DNA of 64,000 bases from an uncultured Treponema sp. (lineage in GTDB: Bacteria; Spirochaetota; Spirochaetia; Treponematales; Treponemataceae), in contig CAMVJE010000001.1 in assembly GCA_947167745.1 (NCBI GenBank), positions 1 to 64,000 on the forward strand, in the 5' to 3' direction. Of the stretch, positions 25,956 through 34,172 are shown one piece after another. Both the position numbers and the translations under genes were made by a program. Position 1 is the first letter of the stretch. Every line of letters starts with the position of its first letter. The notes beneath the pieces were generated by a model. The model had not been told where the DNA came from and did no database searches. It saw only the letters and a program-made list of their open reading frames with translations.

Positions 25956-26789
25956 TTACTGAATGTCGCTTGATGAAGAAGAGCGAGGAGCACGAGCTGC
26001 CATAATCTCTTCGTCTGTCATCTCAGCCTGAGCCTTTGCAAAAGCTGCCTGCTGAGCCATTGTGTCATTATTATTTGAAGTGTAGCTGTCAACGATTGGA
26101 GCTGATTCGTTTGATACATTTGGAACCGGCTCGTTGTTCTCGTAGTTGTCTACTGACTCGTCTTCCATACCGTCTTCACCCTCTGGGCGCTGGCGTGAGT
26201 AGCTTACACTCAAAGCACGACCACGGTAAACATGACCGTTCAAAGCAGCGATTGCCTTTTCTGCGTCCTCTTTGAAGAGCTGAACGAATGAATAATTTGC
26301 GAGAACACGGATATCACCAATGCGCTCTTTTTCGATTCCTGCAACGCTTATAAAAAGACCTACGAGGTCGCGTGGGAAAACGCGGCGGTTTCGGCCAATG
26401 CTTACAAATACAGTTTCTGAATTTTCTGCCGGAATCTGAACGCGGGTAAAGCGCTCTCTCGGCTCTGCTGAAGCAGTTGTATCATCTGCCTGAGCATCAT
26501 TGCGCTCGAAACGGTTAAATCGTTCTTCACGGTTTGCATGGAAATCTTCGCGGTCTTTATGGGCGTTAAATCTGAAAATTGCTCCGCCTGCGTTTTTAAG
26601 AAGGTAAGCCGCAACATAAGAACGAAGTGTGAGCGGAACATTCTTTTTGAAGACTTTTTTGAGTGCTTCAAGTTCATCAGGATTAGCTTTAACCTTTGAA
26701 ACAAGATCTTTGAGATAGTTAGCTGCCTGATCAAGGTCAATTTCGCGATTCTGACGGAAATTGTGTCTGAAATTTCTTCTAAATGCCAT
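25956..26789 (-). CDS. stand-alone DbpA-type RNA-binding protein
   Basis: 277 residues. Residues about 1-60 are basic and helical (MAFRRNFRHNFRQN, then KVFKKNVPLTLRSYVAAYLL). Residues about 125-200 form the DbpA C-terminal RRM-like domain: TVFVSIGRNRRVFPRDLVGL, IGDIRVLANYSFVQL, ALNGHVYRGRALSVSYS. In DbpA helicases this domain binds a 23S rRNA hairpin; here the DEAD-box helicase half is absent. The C-terminus is acidic and disordered, ending in a Ser run. AGGAG lies 8 nt before the ATG. A role in ribosome assembly or RNA chaperoning is inferred. Confidence 0.85.
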   Translation of the reverse strand: MAFRRNFRHNFRQNREIDLDQAANYLKDLVSKVKANPDELEALKKVFKKNVPLTLRSYVAAYLLKNAGGAIFRFNAHKDREDFHANREERFNRFERNDAQADDTTASAEPRERFTRVQIPAENSETVFVSIGRNRRVFPRDLVGLFISVAGIEKERIGDIRVLANYSFVQLFKEDAEKAIAALNGHVYRGRALSVSYSRQRPEGEDGMEDESVDNYENNEPVPNVSNESAPIVDSYTSNNNDTMAQQAAFAKAQAEMTDEEIMAARAPRSSSSSDIQ

Positions 26790-26804
26790 AATAAAAATCT
26801 CCTT

Positions 26805-27743
26805 TTAAGATTGGCTAATTTTCTTTTCTGTTAATTCGAGCACATATGCCGAGCCTTTTTTTTCAAATCCACAACGGGCTAACAATGGCTCAATATAATC
26901 TGGTATTACTGAATCAACAATAATAAAATAATGAATTCCCTGCTCTTTTAACTGGGAAATACCGCGTGAAAAAAGCTCTCTGGTAATTCCTAAGCCTCGG
27001 TAATTCTGATTGACAAAAAATGAAGTGAGAGCCACCACATTTTTTGAAAAAGGTTCACAATCTGAATATAAAAGACAGCCTGCAAAATCTTCTGACAAGG
27101 TACGGCATAGGATTCCGCCCGTTGCAGAGGGGCCTTCATGATTAAACCTGCACAGCCAAAAATGAGCTAGTGCCATAGCCAGGTTGCTATCGTATTCTGC
27201 TTTTATTTCATCTGCGATTTTTTTCGCTTCTGTGAGAATGCAATCACTGTCCTTAGCAGGATTGTATGGCTGGAATTCAAAATCAGCCTGAATCAGTTCA
27301 TCATAATCTTCAAAATCCTGATTCAGCTTTTCCAGACCCCAAGATTCACGGAGCGAATTGTACCATTCCACAACAACTGAACGCATTTTTTTTTGCTTGA
27401 AAGCATGAAACTGCTTTTCAATCTGCGGATACTGGCTCAATACATTCTTAAAATTCCTGAATACCCCCCTTCCATTGGAAAGAACCTGCTCAAGCTCAGC
27501 GCGGACTTTTGGTACCCGCACAATGCCGGCAAAATCCTCCATGATGTCAAAGCCGTCATTTGAAGTCCATGGCGGCAAAGAATACACAGATTCGTTTTCT
27601 TCCAGCCCGTCAATTTCTGACTGTAACAGCGAATCAAGGGAAATCACACAGCCCTGACTGGCATCGAAGGCAAATTCTCCATTCTGGTCTTCCATAGAGA
27701 AAATGATATCTTCGATTAGCGATTTCGTTAACTCAAACTGCAT
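26805..27743 (-). CDS. GNAT-family N-acetyltransferase
   Basis: 312 residues. The acetyl-CoA-binding pattern is at about 235-250: ALTSFFVNQNYRGLGITREL (Q-x-x-R-G-x-G variant), followed by the C-terminal strand-helix pair YFIIVDSVIPDYIEPLLARC. The first 190 residues are not a recognised domain and may position an acceptor substrate. The acceptor is unknown. It lies 15 bp after clpP and shares its operon, with AAAGAGA as a weak ribosome binding site. Confidence 0.8.
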   Translation of the reverse strand: MQFELTKSLIEDIIFSMEDQNGEFAFDASQGCVISLDSLLQSEIDGLEENESVYSLPPWTSNDGFDIMEDFAGIVRVPKVRAELEQVLSNGRGVFRNFKNVLSQYPQIEKQFHAFKQKKMRSVVVEWYNSLRESWGLEKLNQDFEDYDELIQADFEFQPYNPAKDSDCILTEAKKIADEIKAEYDSNLAMALAHFWLCRFNHEGPSATGGILCRTLSEDFAGCLLYSDCEPFSKNVVALTSFFVNQNYRGLGITRELFSRGISQLKEQGIHYFIIVDSVIPDYIEPLLARCGFEKKGSAYVLELTEKKISQS

Positions 27744-27758
27744 AATCTCTTTAAGCGA

Positions 27759-28355
27759 CTATTGCAAATCAGATCGCTTTGAGACAATCTTACTTACAAG
27801 GCCGTAATCCAAAGCCTCTTCGGCGGTGAGCCAGTGGTCGCGGTCACAATCCTTTTCGACCTGCTCTTCGCTCTTGCCAGTCTCAGAGGCAATGAGTTTG
27901 ATGAGCTTCTTTTTTGATTTTGCGATTTCTTCGGCCTGAATTTCAAGGTCTGTAGCCACACCGCGAGCCACGCCGCCAATCAAAGGCTGGTGAATGAGAT
28001 AATGACTGTTGGGAAGGGCAAAACGACGCTCTTTTGGCACAGAAAGCAAAATGATTGAACCCATGCTGGCAATAAGCCCTGTGCCGATTGTGTAAACAGG
28101 TGCGTTTATAAAGCGAATCATGTCGTAAATGCCGAATCCAGAATCGATTGAACCTCCTGGCGAATCGATGTAAATGTAAATCGGCTTATCGCTGTCGGCT
28201 TCGAGCAAAAGAAGCTGCTTGATAACCTTTGCCGAGTTCTCTTCGTTAATCTCACCACTCAAAATAATCTGACGGGTTTTTAAAAATTTCTCGGAAAGAG
28301 AGTCTTCCTTCTGTTCAGACTTTTTTTCTTCATCTTTGTCGTTAAAAATTCTCAT
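27759..28355 (-). CDS. clpP: ATP-dependent Clp protease proteolytic subunit
   Basis: 198 residues, the normal length for ClpP, which forms the double heptameric proteolytic chamber fed by ClpX or ClpA. The catalytic triad is visible: Ser in TGLIASMGSIILL, His in HYLIHQPLIGG and Asp in KDCDRDHWLTAEEALDYGLV. The oxyanion region GGSIDSGFGIYD is also present. I set the start at 28355: a promoter ends 6 nt before this ATG, there is no Shine-Dalgarno, and an upstream start would lie inside the promoter. No clpX lies beside it. The GNAT gene follows in the operon. Confidence 0.95.
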   Translation of the reverse strand: MRIFNDKDEEKKSEQKEDSLSEKFLKTRQIILSGEINEENSAKVIKQLLLLEADSDKPIYIYIDSPGGSIDSGFGIYDMIRFINAPVYTIGTGLIASMGSIILLSVPKERRFALPNSHYLIHQPLIGGVARGVATDLEIQAEEIAKSKKKLIKLIASETGKSEEQVEKDCDRDHWLTAEEALDYGLVSKIVSKRSDLQ

Positions 28356-28361
28356 GCTATA

Positions 28362-28390
28362 AATATACCGAATAAAATGCAAAAATACAA
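28362..28390 (-). promoter_or_regulatory. leaderless promoter of clpP
   Basis: TTGTAT (28385-28390), 17-bp spacer, TATATT (28362-28367), 6 nt to ATG. Confidence 0.5.
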
Positions 28391-28410
28391 TCAAAAAGAG
28401 CCTTGAGGAT

Positions 28411-29295
28411 TTATTTTACGCCCTTAGCCTCGTTCCATAAATCCATCATGTCCCTGTGATGCTCGTGGTCCATAGGAATCTTTTTTTCTTTTAAGTCTGC
28501 TTCTACACAGTGAAAGCGGTATTCGAATTTTTTGATTGCCCTCTGTAAGGCTATATTTGAGTCAATTCCAAGCCAGCGGCCATAATTTATCATAGAAAAA
28601 AGGGCATCTCCGAATTCTTCTTCAAGATGAAGCTGAGCTTTATCAAGTTCAGGATTTGAACTTGAGACCGTGAATGGCTTTTCCCCTTTGTATCCAGAAC
28701 TCTGCTCGACATCGATGAGTGCATCGTGCATTTCGGCAAGTTCCTCGCAGAGCTTCATACGCACCTCAGAAAGACTATTCCAGTCAAAGCCGGCTTTTGA
28801 TGCCTTTTTGAACATTTTGTAGGCCTTGAGCACTGGCGGAAAATTCTCCGGGATTGAGTCAAGGATTGATTCGCTTTTACGGCCTTCAACATTTTCTTTG
28901 ATTCGCTCCCACTGATTGAGAACTTTTTCGGGATTGTCGGAAACATCTTCCTTGACCTGAGACTTGCCCTCGCTCTGGGCAAAAACATGAGGATGGCGGC
29001 GGACAAGTTTTTCGGCGATTCCGTCAATCACTTCCTGCACGGTAAAAAGGCCCTTTTCTTCAAAAAGATGGGCAATCAGAACCACATTTAAAAGGACATC
29101 ACCTAATTCTTCTTTAACATGAGCCGAATCTTCCTGCGTGATTGCATCGATTGCCTCACATGTTTCTTCAAAGAAAGTTGAGCGCAGAGAAAGAGGTGTC
29201 TGATCTTTGTCCCAGGGGCAGCCCTTTCGCACAGCTTTTACAACATCATAAAAATGAGAAAATGAGGATTCTGTTGTCTTTTTTTCAATTTTCAT
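28411..29295 (-). CDS. mazG: MazG nucleoside triphosphate pyrophosphohydrolase
   Basis: 294 residues with two MazG domains, as in the E. coli enzyme. It hydrolyses (d)NTPs to the monophosphate and pyrophosphate, protecting against abnormal nucleotides and adjusting the ppGpp response. The N-terminal domain has GCPWDKDQTPLSLRSTFFEE and EELGDVLLNVVL; the C-terminal one has CEELAEMHDAL and EEEFGDALFSMINYGRW with the ExxE...ExxD metal site. It follows pth by 16 bp and is probably co-transcribed. No antitoxin function should be read into the name. Confidence 0.93.
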   Translation of the reverse strand: MKIEKKTTESSFSHFYDVVKAVRKGCPWDKDQTPLSLRSTFFEETCEAIDAITQEDSAHVKEELGDVLLNVVLIAHLFEEKGLFTVQEVIDGIAEKLVRRHPHVFAQSEGKSQVKEDVSDNPEKVLNQWERIKENVEGRKSESILDSIPENFPPVLKAYKMFKKASKAGFDWNSLSEVRMKLCEELAEMHDALIDVEQSSGYKGEKPFTVSSSNPELDKAQLHLEEEFGDALFSMINYGRWLGIDSNIALQRAIKKFEYRFHCVEADLKEKKIPMDHEHHRDMMDLWNEAKGVK

Positions 29296-29311
29296 TTTTC
29301 AAATTTCCGTT

Positions 29312-29968
29312 TTAGATTTCTATTATTCTTTTTTTGCTCCAGCCTTGCAAGATTCTGTTCGGGTCCGCAGAAAGAAGCAGTTTACAGAACATTTCGTTTG
29401 TAGGGACAAATTCCTGAGCCAGAATTATTTTTTCATCGGCGGTAAAACTTGAAAGCACATAGTCGGCGATGTTTACATTTGCAGGTTTTGAAATGCCAAA
29501 ACGGAGCCGCCAGAAATCGGCCGTACCCAGCACTGCTTTTGTCGAACGCAGACCGTTGTGACCGCCTAAACCGCCACTCCATTTGAGGCTGACAGTACCG
29601 ATTGGAAGCTCCAGTTCGTCATGCACGACAAGAATTTCGTCATTTTTGATTTTGAAAAAGTGAGCAAGTTCTCCGATTGATTCCCCACTGAGATTCATGT
29701 AAGTGAGGGGCTTTAAAAAGTAGATTTTATCAGGAGCATTTTCGGGAACTCTTGGAGAACCACCGTCTTTTGTGGTGTAAACGCCACTTTCGCCCATCCA
29801 TTCGGCAAGGGTGCGGGTCTCAACGACAGCATAATCACCCTTATATTTGTTCTGAAAGTAAAATTTATTGTAAAAAGGAAGCTGCGACGCAAACTGCCAG
29901 GCCACATTATGCCTTGTATTCTTGTATTCCTCGCCATAGTTTCCTAAAAAAGCGACAAGTCGAATCAT
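29312..29968 (-). CDS. pth: peptidyl-tRNA hydrolase
   Basis: 218 residues. It releases tRNA from peptidyl-tRNA that drops off ribosomes. Conserved points: FLGNYGEEYKNTRHNVAW near the N-terminus (catalytic His in RHNVAW; Tyr replaces the usual Pro of GNPG), KPLTYMNLSG (about 85), HDELELPIGTVSLKWSGG (about 105) and GGHNGLRS (about 125). The start at 29968 is chosen because a TTTAAA-17 bp-TATAAT promoter ends 7 nt before it. An upstream in-frame TTG lies within the promoter. No Shine-Dalgarno is present. mazG follows. Confidence 0.96.
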   Translation of the reverse strand: MIRLVAFLGNYGEEYKNTRHNVAWQFASQLPFYNKFYFQNKYKGDYAVVETRTLAEWMGESGVYTTKDGGSPRVPENAPDKIYFLKPLTYMNLSGESIGELAHFFKIKNDEILVVHDELELPIGTVSLKWSGGLGGHNGLRSTKAVLGTADFWRLRFGISKPANVNIADYVLSSFTADEKIILAQEFVPTNEMFCKLLLSADPNRILQGWSKKRIIEI

Positions 29969-29975
29969 AAGAAGA

Positions 29976-30004
29976 ATTATAACACAAAGAGAAAAGAATT
30001 TAAA
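29976..30004 (-). promoter_or_regulatory. leaderless promoter of pth-mazG
   Basis: TTTAAA (29999-30004), 17-bp spacer, perfect TATAAT (29976-29981), then 7 nt to the pth ATG. Confidence 0.65.
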
Positions 30005-30092
30005 TTCCTTTAAGAAACTGCCTGACAAACAGGACAAAAAGTCAAAATCAAAAAAAGTGTATCAAAATGACTCAACTTTTACTCTATTAAAA

Positions 30093-30286
30093 GTCAGAGG
30101 GTAATTTTGACCCGTTTAGTCTGTTATGTTTCTTCGCTTTAACGGGCTAGGGATTGGAACACCGCGCGAAGCGCGTTCCGAAGCGAAGGAAGGGGATGAC
30201 TCATACTTATTGGACAGCCCCTGACTGAGCGTAGGAATGGAGCGCTTTGCGCGGAAGTGCGGAAAGCCCGCCCCTGCAAAGCAGGG
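30093..30286. repeat. strongly structured intergenic element between pth and the sigma factor gene
   Basis: Nested inverted repeats: CCCGTT (30111-30116) with AACGGG (30141-30146); CGGGCT (30143-30148) with AGCCCG (30265-30270); a GGAAC...GTTCC stem containing GCGC-GAA-GCGC (about 30156-30180); GGGG/CCCC (about 30194-30223); and CCCTGC-AAA-GCAGGG (30272-30286). No open frame or terminator T-run fits. It is either a dispersed palindromic repeat or a non-coding RNA; I saw no second copy in the window. Confidence 0.55.
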
Positions 30287-30339
30287 AAGCCCCCATATTC
30301 TTATGAATTATGCATTTTCTATTATAAATTAAGAAATCT

Positions 30340-30354
30340 TGGCACAATTCTTGC
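30340..30354 (+). promoter_or_regulatory. sigma54 (RpoN) promoter of the sigma70-family gene
   Basis: TGGCAC-AATTC-TTGC matches the -24/-12 consensus TGGCAC-N5-TTGC at all core positions, with GG and GC exactly 10 bp apart. Predicted transcription start is near 30366, giving a leader of about 30 nt with a normal Shine-Dalgarno before the ATG at 30396. Confidence 0.8.
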
Positions 30355-30395
30355 TATAAATACCGTATAAACAGTCATTTTTACAGGAGACGGCA

Positions 30396-31232
30396 ATGAA
30401 ATATAACGACGAAACAATGGACGCATATTTGAAAGATTTGAACAGAATCCCGCTTTTAACTGCGGATGAAGAAAAAGATCTGGCTGTTAAGGCTGCCGCC
30501 GGCTCTAAGGCTGCGAAAAACAAACTGGTAAACGCCAACCTCCGCTTTGTCGTTGCCATTGCAAAAACCTATCAGAACCGGGGCTTTGAGCTCATGGACT
30601 TAATCAGCGAGGGAAATATCGGTCTCATGGCGGCCGTCGACCATTTTGATGTGTCAAAAGGATACAAATTTATTTCTTATGCAGTATGGTGGATCCGCCA
30701 GAGCATTCAGAAAGCACTGAGTGACCGAAGCCGGGCAATCCGCCTGCCTTCAAACAAGGTGAATGAACTTTATCAGATTGAAAAAGCCCGAACTCTTGTT
30801 GAAAGCGACAAGGCAGAAGAAGAACAGACAAGAGAAATCGCAAAGATTTTGGGCATGAAGACAAGTTATGTTCGCGACTTGCTCAACTTCAACCGTGACA
30901 TGATAAGCCTTGACGCTCCAATTGACGCAGAAAAAGGCGGCGCTGTATTCGGTGACACTTTCCGGGACGAAATCAACCCCACACCAGAGCAGGAAGCCCT
31001 TACAAGCGCACTCAAACGGGATGTGGACAGAGCACTCAAAACCTTGAAGCCAAAGGCAGAGCGTGTTCTTCGCATGCGCTACGGATTAAACGGCTACAAA
31101 CCAATGTCACTCAAGGAAATCGGCGATGAATGCGGCCTTACGAAAGAACGTATTCGTCAGATTGAGAAAACTGCCGTTCAGACACTCCAGTCACCTTCAC
31201 GAAGAAGACGGTTGGAAGCTTATGTAGCTTAA
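30396..31232 (+). CDS. sigma70-family (group 2) RNA polymerase sigma factor
   Basis: 278 residues, lacking region 1.1 and the non-conserved insert of the primary sigma factor, so it is a group 2 (RpoS/SigA-like) alternative sigma. Region 1.2 is DAYLKDLNRIPLLTADEE; region 2 is KLVNANLRFVVAIAKTYQNR and DLISEGNIGLMAAVDHFD with the -10 reader YAVWWIRQSIQKAL; region 3 follows; region 4.2 is SLKEIGDECGLTKERIRQIE. AGGAG lies 8 nt before the ATG. A consensus sigma54 promoter upstream suggests activation by RpoN and an enhancer-binding protein, an arrangement like the Borrelia RpoN-RpoS cascade. The stop overlaps convergent recG by 4 bp. Confidence 0.92.
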   Translation: MKYNDETMDAYLKDLNRIPLLTADEEKDLAVKAAAGSKAAKNKLVNANLRFVVAIAKTYQNRGFELMDLISEGNIGLMAAVDHFDVSKGYKFISYAVWWIRQSIQKALSDRSRAIRLPSNKVNELYQIEKARTLVESDKAEEEQTREIAKILGMKTSYVRDLLNFNRDMISLDAPIDAEKGGAVFGDTFRDEINPTPEQEALTSALKRDVDRALKTLKPKAERVLRMRYGLNGYKPMSLKEIGDECGLTKERIRQIEKTAVQTLQSPSRRRRLEAYVA

Positions 31233-33508
31233 AAAAAACGGGCTTTTGAATCGTTTTCGTGCCTTATCATAGAGAAAGCCTCTTTTCTCGCTTCCAGCAT
31301 GATTTTTTCGTCACGAGCGAGATTTGCTATTTTAAAGGCAAGTTCTCCGCTTTGGGCTGTTCCGGTGATTTCGCCGGGGCCGCGCAGGCGCAAATCTTCC
31401 TCGGCGATTTTAAATCCGTCGGTGGTCTCGTGCAGGGCTTTCATTCGCTCGATTCCGTTTTCGGTGATGTTGGCACGATAAATCAAAAAACAGTAAGACT
31501 GAGCGCTTCCCCGCCCAACACGCCCGCGAAGCTGATGCAGGGCGGCAAGACCGAATCTGTCTGCCTGCTCGATGACCATGCAGGTGGCATTGGGCACATC
31601 GACGCCAACTTCCACGACGGTGGTTGCCACCAGCACTTGAATTTTATTCTCCCTGAAATCCTGTAAAATGCGGTTCTGTTCTTCCTCATCGACTTTTGAG
31701 TGAATCAGGGCACACTTGAAATTGGGATAAACCTGATTTTGCAGGAATTCAAAGCTTTCCTCGGCGGATTTTAGAGGTGATTTTTGTTTTCCGAATGAGT
31801 CTGTGCCGAATTCACCATCATTGGAATCCATGTTCCCTTCAATGGCCGGATAAACAAAATAAGCCTGATGGCCAGCGTTGAGTTCCTTGCGGACGGCTTC
31901 GTAGGCATTGCGCTCGTTGCCCGCCTTGGTAAGATAAGTGATAACCGGTTTTCGTCCCTGTGGCATGGTGTGAATGGTGCGGACATCAAGGTCGCCAAAA
32001 ACTGTAAGGGCGAGCGTCTGTGGAATGGGGGTCGCGCTCATCATTAATAGATTCGGCTCACGGAATGGCGGCTGGGCGAATTTGTCCGTGACGACGACAG
32101 AAGTGCGGCCCTTGTCAAGAATTGCCGAACGCTGCATGACGCCGAATCGGTGCTGCTCGTCTATGATTGCAAGGGCAAGGTCATGATACTGAACATTTTT
32201 TGAAAAAAGGGCATGGGTGCCAATTACAAGGTTTATTTCGCCTTTTTTGAGGGCAGAAAGAAGATTGTCCCTCCCCTTTGTCTTGATGTTGCCTGTAAGG
32301 TAAGCGACGCTGACCCCCACGGCTTCAAGCTGCTTGGCGGCATTTTCGGCGTGCTGGCGGGCCAGAAGTTCTGTTGGAGCCATTAAAGCCACTTGTCCGC
32401 CGTAGTCAATCACCCGCAGGGCTGCAAAAAAGGAAACCAGCGTTTTTCCAGAGCCAACATCGCCCTGAAGAAGAGTGCGCATTGAATAGTGTGGGGAGGG
32501 GAACGACTCCCCCTTCGCTCCCACTTCGTTGGTCGCTACCCCCTCTCCTAAGGGGCGCTGCCCCTTAAAATCCCCGCTTACAAATCCATAATTCCGGTCA
32601 ATATCCTCGTTCATCAGGGCGATTACGCTCATCTGGTCGCTCGTGAGTTTGTATGGAAGACGCGCAAGTAGACTTTTCTGCCTTGTAGAAAGGGACTCAG
32701 AAAATTCATCTTCAGAAACATGCCTCTGCTGATCTTGCGAAGAATTCAGCTCGATTTTTGGAAGCTTTCCCCGGTGTGCGATTGCCCGCTCGGCCAGAGT
32801 TTTTTGGAACAAGAAAAGCTCTTCAAATACCAGAGAGTTTCTCGCCCCGATTGCCTCGCTTAAAGTCTTGGGAAAGTGAATTGAGCGGAGAGCATCTTTT
32901 TTGGAAAGGAGATGTCGTTTTTCGATGATTTCTTCCGGCAAGTCGTTTTCAAGCCCCAAGCAAAACTGATTGAAAGCCGCCTGCACTGTCTTGCTGATGA
33001 TTTTACTGGTCAGACCTTCGGTGAGTGGGTAAACTGGGAAAACCCGGCTATTGGGAACGGCGATTCCCTCAAAGGCATCAAGATTTCCGCCGTCAGCGAT
33101 TTTTGAAAGCTCAAAGGAAGTGGACTGGTATTTTCCGAATTTGACTTCACATTTTGCTGACAGGGCGACAATCTGCCCCACAGGATGAGTTTTTTCAAGG
33201 AAAGCCCGTCCGAAAGCGGCTAATTCAACTGTGCCTGTGCCATCACTTGCAATGATTTTAAGAGTTTTCATGCGACCATAACCGAACCATTCATGGCCGG
33301 TAATTTGAGCAATTGTATGAATCTTTCCAGTCTGATTCTGCAGGCTTTGGGCGATTGTGATTTTTTGGGTGCGGTCTTCGTAATCACGAGGATAAAATTG
33401 AAGTAAATCCGAAATCGTAAAAATATTAAGACGGGCAAAAAGAGCCTGTTTAGCGGAACCGATGCCAGGGAGGGCCGAAATTGAATTGTTTAATTCTGAA
33501 ATGTGCAT
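31229..33508 (-). CDS. recG: ATP-dependent DNA helicase RecG
   Basis: 759 residues. RecG remodels stalled forks and branched DNA. The N-terminal wedge/OB domain is followed by a superfamily 2 helicase: Walker A LLQGDVGSGKT (about 345), DEQHRFGV (about 435), MSATPIPQTLALTVFGDLDV (about 490) and motif VI QLRGRVGRG (about 665). Residues about 311-337, just before Walker A, are encoded by a GC-rich palindromic repeat that also occurs between genes at 56.4 and 60.8 kb. Normal RecG proteins lack this loop. recG starts 6 nt after the YggT-family gene stop and so is operonic, with no good ribosome binding site of its own. Confidence 0.96.
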   Translation of the reverse strand: MHISELNNSISALPGIGSAKQALFARLNIFTISDLLQFYPRDYEDRTQKITIAQSLQNQTGKIHTIAQITGHEWFGYGRMKTLKIIASDGTGTVELAAFGRAFLEKTHPVGQIVALSAKCEVKFGKYQSTSFELSKIADGGNLDAFEGIAVPNSRVFPVYPLTEGLTSKIISKTVQAAFNQFCLGLENDLPEEIIEKRHLLSKKDALRSIHFPKTLSEAIGARNSLVFEELFLFQKTLAERAIAHRGKLPKIELNSSQDQQRHVSEDEFSESLSTRQKSLLARLPYKLTSDQMSVIALMNEDIDRNYGFVSGDFKGQRPLGEGVATNEVGAKGESFPSPHYSMRTLLQGDVGSGKTLVSFFAALRVIDYGGQVALMAPTELLARQHAENAAKQLEAVGVSVAYLTGNIKTKGRDNLLSALKKGEINLVIGTHALFSKNVQYHDLALAIIDEQHRFGVMQRSAILDKGRTSVVVTDKFAQPPFREPNLLMMSATPIPQTLALTVFGDLDVRTIHTMPQGRKPVITYLTKAGNERNAYEAVRKELNAGHQAYFVYPAIEGNMDSNDGEFGTDSFGKQKSPLKSAEESFEFLQNQVYPNFKCALIHSKVDEEEQNRILQDFRENKIQVLVATTVVEVGVDVPNATCMVIEQADRFGLAALHQLRGRVGRGSAQSYCFLIYRANITENGIERMKALHETTDGFKIAEEDLRLRGPGEITGTAQSGELAFKIANLARDEKIMLEARKEAFSMIRHENDSKARFF
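32498..32577 (-). repeat. palindromic repeat copy A, in frame within recG
   Basis: Shared blocks with copies at 56409-56486 and 60825-60910. Reading the plus strand: GGGG-AACGACT-CCCC, then CACTTCGTTGG and GCTACCCCC, then CTCCTAAGGGG, the AAGGGGCGCTGCCCCTT hairpin and AAAATCC. It adds about 27 codons to recG without a stop or frameshift. Confidence 0.8.
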
Positions 33509-33514
33509 AGGCTT

Positions 33515-34114
33515 CTAAAAGGGAATCATGCTTATCAAGTTGCCGAGAATGCCAAATACATAGGAAATTAAAACAGAACTGACAATAAGTGCGATAAGTG
33601 ATGTGACCATTGCCTTTATAAAAGAAATTGACCGACCCCGAAAGAAGGCAGCTGCAATTCTGAAAATTATCGGCGAAATTGAGCGGTCAACGACAGTCCA
33701 TATTGAATAAGTTGAAGAACCGTCTCCCACAAAGAGATAGACTATCAGACGCACGAGAATTATCACTGCCAGGAAGCGGAGAAGCGATACAAAGATATTT
33801 CCTATTAGCATGACCAGCATTGCAAGAATAGTTGATAAATGGAAGCCGCTACCGGTGGCAAGACTGTTGAAAAATGCCTGGATAGCCATGAGAACACAGA
33901 GGGCGATGGCCGGAGTAAAATCAAAAGAAGAAAAGCGTAAAAAACGGAAGCGGCGGAAAATATCAAGATATGGGTCGCACATTTGGGAGAGGATTTGCCC
34001 GAATTTTGAATACTCTACTTCTGGAAACCATGAAAGCATTACTCGGATAAAACAGAGCAGGATATAAATCGAGACAACCAAAGCCAAAACTGAAAAAATT
34101 CCGTTCATATTCAT
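33515..34114 (-). CDS. YggT-family membrane protein
   Basis: 199 residues, almost all membrane-embedded. Two YggT repeats: about 1-95 (LALVVSIYILLCFIRVMLSW, then FDFTPAIALCVLMAIQAF) and about 96-199 (LIGNIFVSLLRFLAVIILVR). Each repeat has two main helices. The family is linked to cell-division or osmotic functions in some bacteria, but no biochemical role is settled. It leads the operon with recG. The -10 TATATT ends 6 nt before the ATG and there is no Shine-Dalgarno. Confidence 0.87.
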   Translation of the reverse strand: MNMNGIFSVLALVVSIYILLCFIRVMLSWFPEVEYSKFGQILSQMCDPYLDIFRRFRFLRFSSFDFTPAIALCVLMAIQAFFNSLATGSGFHLSTILAMLVMLIGNIFVSLLRFLAVIILVRLIVYLFVGDGSSTYSIWTVVDRSISPIIFRIAAAFFRGRSISFIKAMVTSLIALIVSSVLISYVFGILGNLISMIPF

Positions 34115-34120
34115 ACAATA

Positions 34121-34149
34121 AATATACTATTTTCTCTGCAAAAAGACAA
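34121..34149 (-). promoter_or_regulatory. leaderless promoter of the YggT-family/recG operon
   Basis: TTGTCT (34144-34149), 17-bp spacer, TATATT (34121-34126), then TATTGT and ATG at 34114. Confidence 0.55.
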
Positions 34150-34172
34150 AGAAAAATATAGGCGACAATTTC

